Source: Bradyrhizobium yuanmingense (GTDB taxonomy: Bacteria > Pseudomonadota > Alphaproteobacteria > Rhizobiales > Xanthobacteraceae). From it: a DNA stretch of 64,000 nt. The position numbers and the translations under genes are program-made. Below, one piece after another: positions 26,137 through 35,536 of the stretch. The stretch covers positions 186,001 through 250,000 of the forward strand of contig NZ_FMAE01000004.1 of assembly GCF_900094575.1 (NCBI RefSeq). The letters are read 5' to 3'. The notes under the pieces were generated by a model. That model saw only the letters and a program-made list of their open reading frames with translations, did no database searches and was not told the DNA's origin. Position 1 is the first letter of the stretch. The number at the start of each line of letters is the position of its first letter.

Positions 26137-26529
26137 CTATGACGGGGTTGCGAAAAACAGCACCCTCAGGAAGCGCGTGTATTCGGATTCGAGCGCCATG
26201 ATCGCCACAAATACGAATACCACGACCGGCGGCAGCAGGATGGCATAGGTCAAGGCCAGCCGCTCCCAGGCCATGTGCATGAAGACGGCGACGATCAGGC
26301 CGGCCTTCAACATCATGAACAGCAGGATCAGCGACCACCTCAGATAGCCATGCAGGCCAAAGTAGTCGACGAGGTAGGAGAACGTGCTGAGGACGAACAA
26401 CCAGCCCCAGACCACGAGGTAGAGCTTGATCGGGTGCTGTTGCCCCTCAGCGTGAACGGCTTCCGTTCCGACTGCGCCGTGCGCCGGAGCGTGGAGCCGC
26501 TCTTCCATGTGTACCGCCGCGTTTGTCAT
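26137..26529 (-). CDS. Cytochrome c oxidase subunit IV family protein
   Basis: A 130-residue protein. After a His/Ala-rich leader (about 1-32) come three membrane helices: KLYLVVWGWLFVLSTFSYLV, a LILLFMMLKAGLIVAVFMHM helix, and LTYAILLPPVVVFVFVAIMA. This matches prokaryotic subunit IV proteins that stabilise haem-copper oxidases. It follows the subunit III gene by 9 nt and ends the oxidase operon. It has no catalytic residues of its own. Confidence 0.85.
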   Translation of the reverse strand: MTNAAVHMEERLHAPAHGAVGTEAVHAEGQQHPIKLYLVVWGWLFVLSTFSYLVDYFGLHGYLRWSLILLFMMLKAGLIVAVFMHMAWERLALTYAILLPPVVVFVFVAIMALESEYTRFLRVLFFATPS

Positions 26530-26538
26530 GCGCCGACC

Positions 26539-27261
26539 TCACCAAAGATAGAAGAATGCAAAGATGAACACCCACACGAGATCGACGAAGTGCCAGTATA
26601 GGCCCGTGATCTCGACGATCTCGTAATTCCCCCTTCGGCTCGTGAAGAAGCCGCGCCTCTCGACGTCGAAGTCGCCACGAAAGACCTTTCGCGCGATGGC
26701 GATCAGGAAGATCACACCGAACGTCACATGGGTGCCATGGAAGCCGGTGATCATGAAGAAGCTCGCACCAAACTGCGGGGCGCCCCATGGATTGCCCCAG
26801 GGCCGGACGCCCTCCATGATCAGCTTGGTCCATTCGAAGGCCTGCATTCCGACGAAGGTCGCGCCGAAGGCTGCAGTGACCAGCATCAGGATTGCGGTTC
26901 TCACCCGATCGCGGCGGTAGCCGAAATTGACGGCCATCGCCATCGTACCGCTGCTGCTGATCAGCACGAAGGTCATGATGGCGATCAGGATCAGGGGCAT
27001 GTGGTTGCCCCCGATATCGAGGGCGAAGACTTCGCTGGGATTGGGCCACGGCACGGTCGTCGACATGCGCGCCGTCATGTAGGAGAGCAGGAAGCAACTG
27101 AAGATGAAGGTGTCGCTGAGGAGGAAGATCCACATCATGGCCTTGCCCCAGGACACGTTCTTGAAGGCGCGCTGATCGGACGCCCAGTCGGCGGCGATGC
27201 CGCGCCAGCCTTCAAGCCGCGCAGGCGATTGGCCCGGATTTGTCAGCACGGTCTCAGCCAT
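26539..27261 (-). CDS. Cytochrome c oxidase subunit III (CoxP-like)
   Basis: A 240-residue subunit III of the five-helix type. Typical segments are WGKAMMWIFLLSDTFIFSCF, FVLISSSGTMAMAV, QAFEWTKLIMEG, FMITGFHGTHVTFG (conserved HGxHV) and the final YWHFVDLVWVFIFAFFYLW. Subunit III supports proton uptake and stability of the oxidase in the inner membrane. It lies 13 nt downstream of a second subunit III-like gene; both are kept. The order II-I-III-III matches the coxMNOP locus described in Bradyrhizobium. That correspondence is from memory, so the symbol is left empty. Confidence 0.9.
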   Translation of the reverse strand: MAETVLTNPGQSPARLEGWRGIAADWASDQRAFKNVSWGKAMMWIFLLSDTFIFSCFLLSYMTARMSTTVPWPNPSEVFALDIGGNHMPLILIAIMTFVLISSSGTMAMAVNFGYRRDRVRTAILMLVTAAFGATFVGMQAFEWTKLIMEGVRPWGNPWGAPQFGASFFMITGFHGTHVTFGVIFLIAIARKVFRGDFDVERRGFFTSRRGNYEIVEITGLYWHFVDLVWVFIFAFFYLW

Positions 27262-27274
27262 CTGGTCTCGCCTC

Positions 27275-27979
27275 CTAGCTCAGCAATTGGCGGCAGATGT
27301 CGATGAAATCGTCGGTCCAGCCGGTGAGAAGACCGAGCAGGACAAGCCAGACCAACAGCAGGAAGTGCCAGTAGATGGCGCACAGCTCCACGCTCAAGCG
27401 CATGTCGGCGATCTCGGCGCCGCGCCACATCTTGGCCGAGGTTCGGCCCAAGGCCACCAGACCGCCCGTCAGGTGCAGCCCGTGCACTGCGGTCAACAGG
27501 TAGAAGAAGGAATTCGATGGATTGGACGCCACGAAATATCCCGCAGCCCCGAGCCGTTGCCAGGCCAGGAGCTGCCCGGCGAGGAAGATCACGGCAGATG
27601 CTCCGCCCGCGAGCAGACCGATCATGACGCCTTCGGTATCGTGTCGGCGCGCGGCCACGTACGACCATTGCAGCGCGACACTGCTCAGGACCAGGACGCC
27701 CGTGTTGACCCACAGCAGCCGTGGCACCGGCAGCGGCCGCCAGTCCACCACGCTCATGCGCATCGAGTAGGCGCTGATGAAGAGGATGAACAAGGCGCTC
27801 GCGACCGCGAGAAACACGCCAAGTCCGATCTTCGCTGCCGGCCAGGTTATGGCATCGCCGCCGGGGAAGTCACCGGCCGGGCCTTCCTCCAGCCAGGGCT
27901 TGGCCGTCAGGCGCTGCTGCGACAGCCACCATCCGGCGATCACCGCAAGCACAGCCAGGAACAGGATGATGGCGCTCAC
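27275..27979 (-). CDS. Cytochrome c oxidase subunit III-like protein (CoxO-like)
   Basis: A 234-residue membrane protein. An extra N-terminal helix (AIILFLAVLAVIAGWWLS) precedes a subunit III-like core: WVNTGVLVLSSVALQWSYV, FFYLLTAVHGLHLTGGLVAL (HGxH motif) and IYWHFLLLVWLVLLGLL. Having two subunit III genes side by side is unusual but fits the CoxO/CoxP pair of Bradyrhizobium. The start overlaps the end of subunit I by 4 nt, so the two are translationally coupled. Confidence 0.87.
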   Translation of the reverse strand: MSAIILFLAVLAVIAGWWLSQQRLTAKPWLEEGPAGDFPGGDAITWPAAKIGLGVFLAVASALFILFISAYSMRMSVVDWRPLPVPRLLWVNTGVLVLSSVALQWSYVAARRHDTEGVMIGLLAGGASAVIFLAGQLLAWQRLGAAGYFVASNPSNSFFYLLTAVHGLHLTGGLVALGRTSAKMWRGAEIADMRLSVELCAIYWHFLLLVWLVLLGLLTGWTDDFIDICRQLLS

Positions 27980-29754
27980 GAAGCAGCTCCCTGAACGAGC
28001 TGAGTCGCACGCGGCGGCTGGTTCTGCGGAATGAAGTCCTCCGCGGCACCGGGCACACTGTAATCATAGGCCCAGCGGTACACGACAGGGAGCTCCTTGC
28101 CCCAGTTGCCGTGCGCCGGGGGCGTCTCCGGCGTCTGCCACTCCAGCGTCGTCGCCCGCCACGGATTGCCGCCTGAGGCCTCACCTTTGAACAGGCTCCA
28201 GACAAGGTTGAACAGGAACACCATCTGGCTAAAGCCGACGATCAAGGCCACCACGGAGATGAAGGCGTTGAGTGAATGGGCCGAGGACGGAATGAACGTC
28301 GTATCCAGGAGTTCGAAATACCGGCGCGGGACCCCGAGCAGTCCAAGATAGTGCATGGGGAAGAAGATCAGGTAGGCGCCGAGGAAGGTGACCCAGAAGT
28401 GAAACTTGCCCATGGCCTCGTTCAGCATCCGCCCCGTGACCTTTGGGTACCAATGATAGATCGCGCCGAGCACGACCATGATGGGCGCCACGCCCATCAC
28501 CATGTGGAAATGGGCGACCACGAACATGGTATCCGAGAGGGGCACGTCCACGACGACGTTGCCGAGGAAGAGGCCGGTGAGCCCGCCGTTCACGAAGGTG
28601 ACGATGAAGCCGAGGGCGAACAGCATCGGCACCGTGAGATGAATGTCGCCGCGCCACAGGGTCAGCACCCAGTTGTAGACCTTGATCGCGGTGGGGATTG
28701 CGATGATGAGCGTCGTGGTGGCGAAGAAGTACCCGAATTGCGGGAACATGCCGCTCACATACATGTGGTGCGCCCATACGATGAAGCTGAGCGCGCCGAT
28801 GGCTACGATCGCCCAGACCATCATGCGATAACCAAAGATGTTCTTGCGCGCATGCGTGCTGATCAGATCGGAGACGATGCCGAAGGCGGGCAGGGCGACG
28901 ATGTAGACTTCGGGATGACCGAAAAACCAGAACAGGTGCTGGAAGAGCAACGGGCTGCCGCCGCCATGTTTCGAAAGCGTGCCCATCTCGAGGAGAGCGG
29001 GCATGAAGAAGCTGGTTCCCAAGAGACGGTCGAACAGCAGCATGACCGAGGCAACGAACAATGCAGGGAACGCGAGGAGCGCCATAACGGTCGCCGTGAA
29101 AATGCCCCACACCGTCAGGGGCAGGCGCATCAAGGTCATGCCGCGCGTGCGCGCCTGCAACACAGTGACCACATAGTTCAGCCCGCCCATGGTGAAGCCG
29201 ATGATGAACAGGATCAGGGACGCGAGCATGAGAAGGATGCCCCAATCCTGCCCGGGCGTTCCTGAAAGGATTGCTTGCGGCGGGTACAGCGTCCAACCGG
29301 CGCCGGTGGGGCCACCGGGCACGAAGAATGTCGAGGCAAGCACCAGGACTGCGAGCAGGTAAATCCAGTAGCTCAGCATGTTCACATAGGGGAAGACCAT
29401 GTCCCTGGCGCCGACCATCAGCGGGATCAGGTAGTTGCCGAAGCCGCCCAGGAACAATGCAGTTAGCAGGTAAATCACCATGATCATGCCGTGCATGGTG
29501 ATGAACTGGAGGTACTGGTTGGCATCGATGAAAGAGAATGTGCCGGGGAATCCCAGTTGCAGCCGCATCAGCCACGACAGCACCAGGGCCACCAGCCCGA
29601 TGGCCGTGGCCGTCAGCGAATACTGAATGGCGATCACCTTGGCGTCCTGCGAGAACACATATCGTGTCCACCAGCTCCGCGGATGATAGAGCTCGACGTC
29701 AGGTACTTCGGCAGGCGGGATGCCGGGGATCCCTTCATATGGAACATCGACCAT
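27976..29754 (-). CDS. Cytochrome c oxidase subunit I (CoxN-like)
   Basis: A 592-residue haem-copper oxidase core subunit of the aa3 type. A haem a ligand His lies in FITMHGMIMVIYLL. The D-channel Glu and the CuB/crosslinked Tyr region are in FWFFGHPEVYIVALPAFG. The CuB His pair is in FIVWAHHMYVSG, and the haem ligands in VVAHFHMVMG. The K-channel Lys/Thr region is present. Twelve helices are expected. It reduces O2 to water and pumps protons. It follows subunit II by 73 nt. No haem or copper assembly gene lies next to it. Confidence 0.95.
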   Translation of the reverse strand: MVDVPYEGIPGIPPAEVPDVELYHPRSWWTRYVFSQDAKVIAIQYSLTATAIGLVALVLSWLMRLQLGFPGTFSFIDANQYLQFITMHGMIMVIYLLTALFLGGFGNYLIPLMVGARDMVFPYVNMLSYWIYLLAVLVLASTFFVPGGPTGAGWTLYPPQAILSGTPGQDWGILLMLASLILFIIGFTMGGLNYVVTVLQARTRGMTLMRLPLTVWGIFTATVMALLAFPALFVASVMLLFDRLLGTSFFMPALLEMGTLSKHGGGSPLLFQHLFWFFGHPEVYIVALPAFGIVSDLISTHARKNIFGYRMMVWAIVAIGALSFIVWAHHMYVSGMFPQFGYFFATTTLIIAIPTAIKVYNWVLTLWRGDIHLTVPMLFALGFIVTFVNGGLTGLFLGNVVVDVPLSDTMFVVAHFHMVMGVAPIMVVLGAIYHWYPKVTGRMLNEAMGKFHFWVTFLGAYLIFFPMHYLGLLGVPRRYFELLDTTFIPSSAHSLNAFISVVALIVGFSQMVFLFNLVWSLFKGEASGGNPWRATTLEWQTPETPPAHGNWGKELPVVYRWAYDYSVPGAAEDFIPQNQPPRATQLVQGAAS

Positions 29755-29827
29755 AGAACCTCCTCGGTCGTTCCATCGGGGGGAGGCGCTGGCCTCTTGC
29801 GCCCGATCTATCTTCGGCGGCAGCTTG

Positions 29828-30661
29828 CTACTTGCTGCCGGATTGGTACGTCGTCTTCACGACGGCTTTTGCCGGCGATAATTCTGCGAACGTTTTTTGT
29901 TGCTCCAGCCAAGCGTGATATTCACGCTCTTCGTCGACGATGACCTTGGCCCGCATTTGATAGTGAGCAGTGCCACAAAGCTCCGCACAGAGGACATCGA
30001 AGGTTCCGGTTCGGATCGGCGTGATCCAGAAATAGGTCACCATGCCTGGAACCATGTCCATCTTGGCTCGGAATTCGGGCACGTAGAAATCGTGCAGGAC
30101 ATCAACCGAGCGGAGGAGAACCTTGACCGGCTTTCCGACTTGAAGGTGCAGGTCGCCGCTCTCGATCACGACATCGTCCTGCGCGTGCCGGTCGTCACGA
30201 TTGAGCCCCATCGGATTGTCGGAAGCGATGTTGCGGACATCCGATGTGCCCAACTGCCCATCCTTGCCCGGAAGGCGGAAGCTCCACTGCCATTGCTGGC
30301 CCATGACCTCGATCTCGGTGGCATCCGCAGGCACCGTCACGAACTGGTGCCAGACCACGAGGCCAGGCGCCAGCATGGCCGCGACGCCGATGCCGGTCCC
30401 GACGCTCAGCCACCATTCGAGCCTTTTGTTTTCCGGATTGTAGTCAGCCCTTCTTCCCTCTCTATGGCGAAAGCGAAAGACGCAGTAAGCCATGAAGGCG
30501 ATCACGGCGACGAAAACAAAGCCCGTGATCCAGAACGTGATGTTGATCGTGTGGTCGATATAGGCCCAGTTCGTGGCGATCGGCGTCCACCACCACGGGC
30601 TGTAGATGTGAAACAGCACCGAGCCGATCGCGACCAGAAGCAGTATCAGTGCGACAGCCAT
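29828..30661 (-). CDS. Cytochrome c oxidase subunit II (CoxM-like)
   Basis: A 277-residue subunit II. Two membrane helices lie at about 3-17 (ALILLLVAIGSVLFHI) and 35-60. A periplasmic cupredoxin domain follows. All CuA ligands are visible: His in VLHDFYVPEF, then CAELCGTAHYQM with two Cys, His and Met, and Glu in between. WQWSF and a MGQQ motif mark the electron entry surface. There is no C-terminal haem c domain, so electrons come from a separate cytochrome c. It is the first gene of the five-gene oxidase operon. Confidence 0.95.
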   Translation of the reverse strand: MAVALILLLVAIGSVLFHIYSPWWWTPIATNWAYIDHTINITFWITGFVFVAVIAFMAYCVFRFRHREGRRADYNPENKRLEWWLSVGTGIGVAAMLAPGLVVWHQFVTVPADATEIEVMGQQWQWSFRLPGKDGQLGTSDVRNIASDNPMGLNRDDRHAQDDVVIESGDLHLQVGKPVKVLLRSVDVLHDFYVPEFRAKMDMVPGMVTYFWITPIRTGTFDVLCAELCGTAHYQMRAKVIVDEEREYHAWLEQQKTFAELSPAKAVVKTTYQSGSK

Positions 30662-31187
30662 CCTGATCCATCCTTGCCATCGAAGGCTACGGATACGAAT
30701 CCCGGGCGGAGCTCATGTCTGTCGCGATGGCTGGCCTTTCTTGGCATATGCCATCGCCGGCCTCTTGCTTCGCCCAGTCCACCGATCGCGAAATCAAGAG
30801 AACGCTCGCGACCTTCAACTCTAAGGGCGTCTGCGTCTAAAATGATCCCAGCCTAATCCGGCGTCAATAGAGCAATAGAGGTGCCCGAATTGGTGTGATT
30901 GCCGGTGCTGGCAAACCGACAAGCATCCGGTGCCCATTGTTCGGTTTGGGTGATGCAACGCACAAATCCGTGCTGGTGCGCAATTCACCCAACCGTGAGT
31001 GCAGTCGTGCTCCGCGCGCGCTAAGCTTGCCGGGCAGGTCGCGACGGGTTCCGTCCGGCCAGGCTCGGTTACTGAACCTGGGTTGCCGTACCAGACCCAT
31101 CGCGTTTCCTGCTCGTCAGGCGGACACGCGTGGCTGAAGAGCGCGTGTTGTCGAAAACCGCGATTTTCAGCTCGGGAGGGTCCGTAC
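30662..31187. other. Divergent intergenic region, oxidase operon and DUF2189 gene
   Basis: About 525 bp with promoters for both sides expected. An inverted repeat TTGCC-N6-GGCAA lies at 30899-30914. It differs from a FixK2 box by its 8-nt spacing between TTGC and GCAA, so I do not call it one. No RNA gene or convincing small gene was found. Confidence 0.35.
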
Positions 31188-32093
31188 ATGGCCACTCTGT
31201 ACTCCCACGACATCAGGCGGCGCGCATTCGGCGAAGCGACCTCCTATCCCATTCGCAAGATAAGCTTGTCCGACCTGACCGAGGTCCTGCGCCTGGGTTG
31301 GGGTGATTTCCAGGCGATGCCGAGTCACGCGATCGTCGTGTGCCTGATTTATCCCGTTCTCGGTCTCGTCCTGTTCAGGATGGTGCTCGGCTATTCGGTG
31401 CTGCCGCTACTGTTTCCGCTGGCCGCCGGCTTTGCCTTGATCGGTCCTTTTGCCGCGATCGGTCTCTACGAACTCAGCCGTCGTCGCGAGCGCGGCGAAG
31501 AGGTCGAAGCATGGGATGCGATCAAGGTGCTGCGCGCACCGTCGTTCGGCGCCATGGTCGAACTCGGCGTGCTCCTGCTGGTCCTGTTCGGGGCCTGGAT
31601 CGGTGCCGCGAACGCAATCTATGTCGCGATCTTCGGTCACGCTGCGGCCGCAAGCATACCCGACTTCGCAACGCGCGTGCTGACGACACCCGAAGGCTGG
31701 TCGCTCATCATCATCGGTTGCGGTGTCGGCTTCCTGTTTGCGGTTGTGGCATTGTGCGTTAGCGTCGTGTCATTTCCGTTGATGCTGGACCGTCATGCGA
31801 CGGCGATCGACGCGATCCGCACGTCGCTCCGAGCGGTGGCGGCGAATCCGGTTGCGATGGCCGGATGGGGCCTCATCGTGGCGGCTCTGCTCGTGATCGG
31901 CTCGCTGCCGCTCTTCGTCGGTCTCGCCGTCGTTCTGCCGGTGCTCGGTCATGCCACCTGGCACCTCTATCGGCGGGTGGTCGAGCCCAATCCGAACCCA
32001 CCGGATGCACCGCTTCCGCCCCGGAAGGGCAGGCGCTACGCAGCAGACTTTCCGGCCAATCTCTTCCCGTGGAGCCGCGAGGGCGAGCCGTAA
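31188..32093 (+). CDS. DUF2189 membrane protein
   Basis: A 301-residue protein with about six hydrophobic helices. The N-terminal region carries the DUF2189 start pattern IRKISLSDLTEVLRLGWGDF, followed by ALIGPFAAIGLYELSRRRERGE, another conserved block. The C-terminal tail is Pro/Arg-rich and cytoplasmic. GGAGGG lies about 10 nt before the ATG. The family is widespread in alpha- and betaproteobacteria, often beside cytochrome oxidase genes, but without a proven role. Here it diverges from the oxidase operon, which supports a loose association only. Confidence 0.85.
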   Translation: MATLYSHDIRRRAFGEATSYPIRKISLSDLTEVLRLGWGDFQAMPSHAIVVCLIYPVLGLVLFRMVLGYSVLPLLFPLAAGFALIGPFAAIGLYELSRRRERGEEVEAWDAIKVLRAPSFGAMVELGVLLLVLFGAWIGAANAIYVAIFGHAAAASIPDFATRVLTTPEGWSLIIIGCGVGFLFAVVALCVSVVSFPLMLDRHATAIDAIRTSLRAVAANPVAMAGWGLIVAALLVIGSLPLFVGLAVVLPVLGHATWHLYRRVVEPNPNPPDAPLPPRKGRRYAADFPANLFPWSREGEP

Positions 32094-32145
32094 CAGCGGA
32101 ACGGCCGCGCTGGGACGCCCGCGCGGAGCATGACAGAGCGACGGC

Positions 32146-33315
32146 CTACTTCTGCTGCTGCGGCAGGAAGGTGGGGCCGACCGAGCGGATCGGCTTGTTC
32201 TCCGACGCGGGGCTCGCGTCCGCGGGTGGCGTGGCGACCGGTGCGGCAGCAGTTGCTGGCGCAGGAGCCGCGCCTTTCTTGGCATTGGCAGGCTGCGGCG
32301 CGCCCTTGTTGAGTCGTTGCTGCTGCATCTTCCTGGCGCTTTCCTCGGTGACGATGATGTCGCCCTGCTGCTCGGCCGCGGCCTTGTCATCGGCCGATTT
32401 CAGCGCATCCGCCCAGGTCTGTCCCGCCGCCTTGCAGGAGCAGGAAGGGTTGAACTCGCTGCGGAATTTGAATGCGGTCGGCAGCGCCGTGTAGGGCTGG
32501 CCGCCGATCGAGACCGCAGCGTTCATATCCTCGCCGGGATTGCGATGGCTGTAGAGCACGGCTTCCGCGGCCGGGCACAGCGCCTTGCAGGTCTTCTCAT
32601 CGTCAGGGAAGCGCGCCGGCACGGTGGCAAAGGAGATCGGGAAATAGGCGCCGTCGCAGGTGCGCACGCAGACGGTGCGGAAGGTGCCGGATTGCGGGCC
32701 GAGATCGGAGGGCGGCATGGCCTGCGGATTGTTCGGGTTGTTGCCGCCGAACAGATTGCTGAGGAAGTTGCCGCCGCCCTGCTGCTGCACGGCATTGGCA
32801 TATTGCGGGCCGCAATTGTTCTGCGCCAGCGCCATCAGCACCGAGCGGCGCTGGTTGTCGCGCTCCGGGTTGGCGCCGGGACCGCCGCGCAGCCGCTCCA
32901 GACTGCCGGTGATCTGGTCCAGATTGGCGCGCATCTGCTGGATCTGGGTGTTGACCGGGCCGCACTGCGCCGACTGGCCGTTGAACAGCGAGAAGAAGCC
33001 GGAGGAATCACAGCCCATGCGCTTGGCCTGCATGGTGACACGGTCGAGCTCGGCCTGCTGCTTGGCCTGGGAATCCTGGTAGCGGCGGATCTGCTCTTCG
33101 CGCGCGGCATCACCTCCGCCGCGATCGAGCGCGGCGAGTTGGGCTTCCAGCCGCACGCACATCGGGTTCGGTCCGAGCCCGTTCTGGCCGGGCTGGGGCG
33201 GCGGGCCGGCCTGCGCCAAAGCGCCATCGGCGAGCACGAGTGTGCCGAGGAGCACGGTGCAAGCAAGGAGGGAGCGGGCACGGAGGAGAGAGAAGAATTC
33301 AGGCATATCCGCCAT
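32146..33315 (-). CDS. Exported DUF2865 protein
   Basis: A 389-residue protein with a signal peptide (LLACTVLLGTLVLADGALA, cleavage near residue 35). It has a coiled-coil at about 55-100 (AAREEQIRRYQDSQAKQQAE) and a Gly/Asn/Pro-rich middle (GGNNPNNPQAMPP). A Cys-rich DUF2865 core lies at about 215-315, with FRTVCVRTCDGAYFPISF, TCKALCP and NPSCSCKA. The C-terminal tail is Ala/Pro-rich. The Cys pairs suggest disulfides in the periplasm or outer surface. Function is unknown. An alternative ATG is three codons inside (33306). Confidence 0.8.
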   Translation of the reverse strand: MADMPEFFSLLRARSLLACTVLLGTLVLADGALAQAGPPPQPGQNGLGPNPMCVRLEAQLAALDRGGGDAAREEQIRRYQDSQAKQQAELDRVTMQAKRMGCDSSGFFSLFNGQSAQCGPVNTQIQQMRANLDQITGSLERLRGGPGANPERDNQRRSVLMALAQNNCGPQYANAVQQQGGGNFLSNLFGGNNPNNPQAMPPSDLGPQSGTFRTVCVRTCDGAYFPISFATVPARFPDDEKTCKALCPAAEAVLYSHRNPGEDMNAAVSIGGQPYTALPTAFKFRSEFNPSCSCKAAGQTWADALKSADDKAAAEQQGDIIVTEESARKMQQQRLNKGAPQPANAKKGAAPAPATAAAPVATPPADASPASENKPIRSVGPTFLPQQQK

Positions 33316-33454
33316 TCTAGCGAGGTCACGGCCCAGCGTGATCATCCAAGTGAGGTGGGGGCCGAAGCGCGCCCTCCAATAGCCGCTTCCCGCGGCATCG
33401 TCACGTCGTTTCAGGGGCCGAACTGGTCCTAAGGTCCGCCAGCTCCGAGGGAAT

Positions 33455-33748
33455 TCAGCGCTGGCAGGTGATTGCGACATATTCGTCGCAATGGCCATGG
33501 GAGCAGTTTGTGCCGGTTTTGGGGACGGAGCCGGTAATTTCGTCGGGATCGACCCGGCGATAGCCTGATGCCTTTGCAAAATCTCGTGACTGACAATAGG
33601 TGCGCGCGGCGGAGGCGCCGCATGTGTCGCCCTTGGTGTCGTTCTTGGACAGGCACTGGTCGGCGATGATGAAGACGCGGGTCTCGGCGCACGCCTGAGG
33701 TGCTGCAAGGAGCGAGGCGCTGAAAATGAGCGCGAGCAGGGATCGCAT
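33455..33748 (-). CDS. Small secreted Cys-rich protein
   Basis: A 97-residue protein with a signal peptide (MRSLLALIFSASLLAAPQ, cleavage around residue 21) and six cysteines in the mature part (C32, C43, C52 and three near the end in TNCSHGHC and AITC). An even number of Cys in an exported protein suggests three disulfides. It has no recognisable family. It lies downstream of cysS in opposite orientation and upstream of the DUF2865 gene on the same strand; both products are exported and Cys-rich, which may or may not be meaningful. Confidence 0.65.
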   Translation of the reverse strand: MRSLLALIFSASLLAAPQACAETRVFIIADQCLSKNDTKGDTCGASAARTYCQSRDFAKASGYRRVDPDEITGSVPKTGTNCSHGHCDEYVAITCQR

Positions 33749-34038
33749 GAAAATACCGGGGGCAAAAAACTAGGGAACCGCGGGTTTCAGAATGGGCTCA
33801 AATGGTTAGGGGATCATGAAGCCTTAAGGCAGGCCGCGCCCCTTGCGGAGGCAAAAACGGCATTTTCGCGGCCCTTGACGCCGGGGCCCGTGGTGGCCCA
33901 TATGTGGCCGCATGAACGGTCTCCTCGCCATTTGCGCCATTTGCCGCGAGATTACGAGCTAGCGATTCGCTGGCTGGAGCCGTCTTTTCTCAAACACATT
34001 GAGAGCCTTGGACGCCCGGCCGAGAGGGATGGGTTGTC

Positions 34039-35421
34039 ATGGAATTGCGTCTTTACGATACGCTGAGCCGGGAAAAGCGCACCTTCGTGCCGCTCGATCC
34101 GAACAACGTCCGCATGTATGTCTGCGGACCGACGGTCTATGACTTCGCCCATATCGGCAATGCGCGGCCGGTGATCGTGTTCGACGTGCTGTTTCGGCTG
34201 CTGCGCCACATCTACGGCGAGGCGCACGTCAAATATGTCCGCAACATCACCGACGTCGACGACAAGATCAACGACCGCGCCGCGCGCGACTTTCCCGGCC
34301 TGCCGCTGAACGAGGCCATTGGCAAGGTCACCGAGCAGACCGGCAAGCAGTTTCATGCCGACGTCGATGCGCTCGGCGCGCTTCGGCCGAGCGTCGAGCC
34401 GCGCGCCACGGAGCATATCGGCGAGATGCGCGAGATCATCGAGAAGCTGGTCGCCGGCGGCTTTGCCTATGTCGCCGAGAACCACGTGCTGTTCTCGCCG
34501 CAGGCGATGAACGCGGCCAATTCCGCGCTGCCGCGCTATGGCGCGCTGTCGAAGCGCTCGCTCGACGAGATGATCGCCGGCGCGCGGGTCGATGTTGCGC
34601 CCTACAAGCGCGATGCGACCGACTTCGTGCTGTGGAAGCCGTCGAAGCCGGGCGAGCCGTCCTGGCCGTCGCCATCCGGCATCAAGGCGGAGGGGCGTCC
34701 GGGCTGGCACATCGAGTGCTCAGCGATGGCCTGGAAGCATCTCGGCGAGCATTTCGACATCCATGGCGGCGGCATCGATCTCGTGTTTCCGCACCACGAG
34801 AACGAGGTCGCGCAGACCTGCTGCGCCTTCCATCGCGAGCGCATGGCGAATTATTGGATGCACAACGGCTTCTTGCAGGTCGAGAGCGAGAAGATGTCGA
34901 AGAGCCTCGGCAACTTCATCACGATCCACGAGCTGCTCAGGGATTGGCCGGGTGAGGTGCTGCGCCTCAACATGCTCAAGACGCATTACCGCTCGCCGAT
35001 CGACTGGACCATGAAGTCGCTGGAGGAGAGCGCCAAGACGCTCGACGACTGGTATCGCGTCGCGGCCGATGTCGTGTCCGGCGAGCCGGCTCCGTCGGTG
35101 GTCGAACCGCTGCTCGACGACCTCAACACGCCGCAGGCGATCGCGGCGCTGCACGGCCTCCGCGGCAACGATATCGCAGGTCTTGCGGGCTCGTTGCGGC
35201 TGCTCGGATTCCTCTCCGAGAGCGCGGCGCAGTGGGAAGGGCGCAAGCAGCAGGCGAGCGGGATCGACGCCAAGGAGGTCGAGCGCCTGCTCGCGGAGCG
35301 AACAGCTGCGCGTAGCCGCAAGGACTTTGGCGAGTCCGACCGCATTCGCGATCTGCTCGCTGCGATGGGCGTCGCGATCAAGGACTCCAAGGAAGGCACC
35401 ACCTGGGAGATCGCCCGATGA
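34039..35421 (+). CDS. cysS: Cysteine--tRNA ligase
   Basis: A 460-residue class I aminoacyl-tRNA synthetase. The zinc ligand C29 is in [10 protein letters not shown], the HIGH-like motif is HIGN in [11 protein letters not shown], the second zinc region is [13 protein letters not shown] lies near residue 253, and KMSKS is intact in [11 protein letters not shown]. The C-terminal anticodon-binding helices end in [15 protein letters not shown]. It charges tRNA-Cys in the cytosol. Its stop overlaps by 4 nt the start of a tiny membrane-protein gene, and the GNAT and citramalate synthase genes follow closely, so these four form a compact unit. Confidence 0.96.
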   Translation: MELRLYDTLSREKRTFVPLDPNNVRMYVCGPTVYDFAHIGNARPVIVFDVLFRLLRHIYGEAHVKYVRNITDVDDKINDRAARDFPGLPLNEAIGKVTEQTGKQFHADVDALGALRPSVEPRATEHIGEMREIIEKLVAGGFAYVAENHVLFSPQAMNAANSALPRYGALSKRSLDEMIAGARVDVAPYKRDATDFVLWKPSKPGEPSWPSPSGIKAEGRPGWHIECSAMAWKHLGEHFDIHGGGIDLVFPHHENEVAQTCCAFHRERMANYWMHNGFLQVESEKMSKSLGNFITIHELLRDWPGEVLRLNMLKTHYRSPIDWTMKSLEESAKTLDDWYRVAADVVSGEPAPSVVEPLLDDLNTPQAIAALHGLRGNDIAGLAGSLRLLGFLSESAAQWEGRKQQASGIDAKEVERLLAERTAARSRKDFGESDRIRDLLAAMGVAIKDSKEGTTWEIAR

Positions 35422-35531
35422 AGCGCCCCGAGACGCCTTTCCCGCGGCACTGGCTCTATTACATCGCGCTGAAAATCGCGCTGCTCGCCGGCGCGGTGGC
35501 GATCGTGCTCAAGCTTTATGGGATGTGGTAA
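35418..35531 (+). CDS. 37-residue single-pass membrane protein
   Basis: The ATG overlaps the cysS stop (ATGA) and the frame runs 37 codons to TAA. It starts [15 protein letters not shown] and continues with a membrane helix ([20 protein letters not shown]). The ATGA coupling, short gap (5 nt) to the next gene and clean hydrophobic segment argue that it is translated. Its orientation would place a short basic/aromatic N-terminus in the cytosol. I know no family for it. It may be missed by standard gene callers because of its size. Confidence 0.6.
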   Translation: MKRPETPFPRHWLYYIALKIALLAGAVAIVLKLYGMW

Positions 35532-35536
35532 GGACG

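Noticed and set aside
30899..30914. Inverted repeat TTGCC-N6-GGCAA upstream of the oxidase operon, considered as a FixK2 box
   Set aside because: The half-sites TTGC and GCAA are 8 nt apart instead of 6, so it does not fit the FixK2/FNR consensus.
30821..31213. Minus-strand frame of 130 codons between the oxidase operon and the DUF2189 gene
   Set aside because: No SD, no family, overlaps the start of the DUF2189 gene and has unusual composition.
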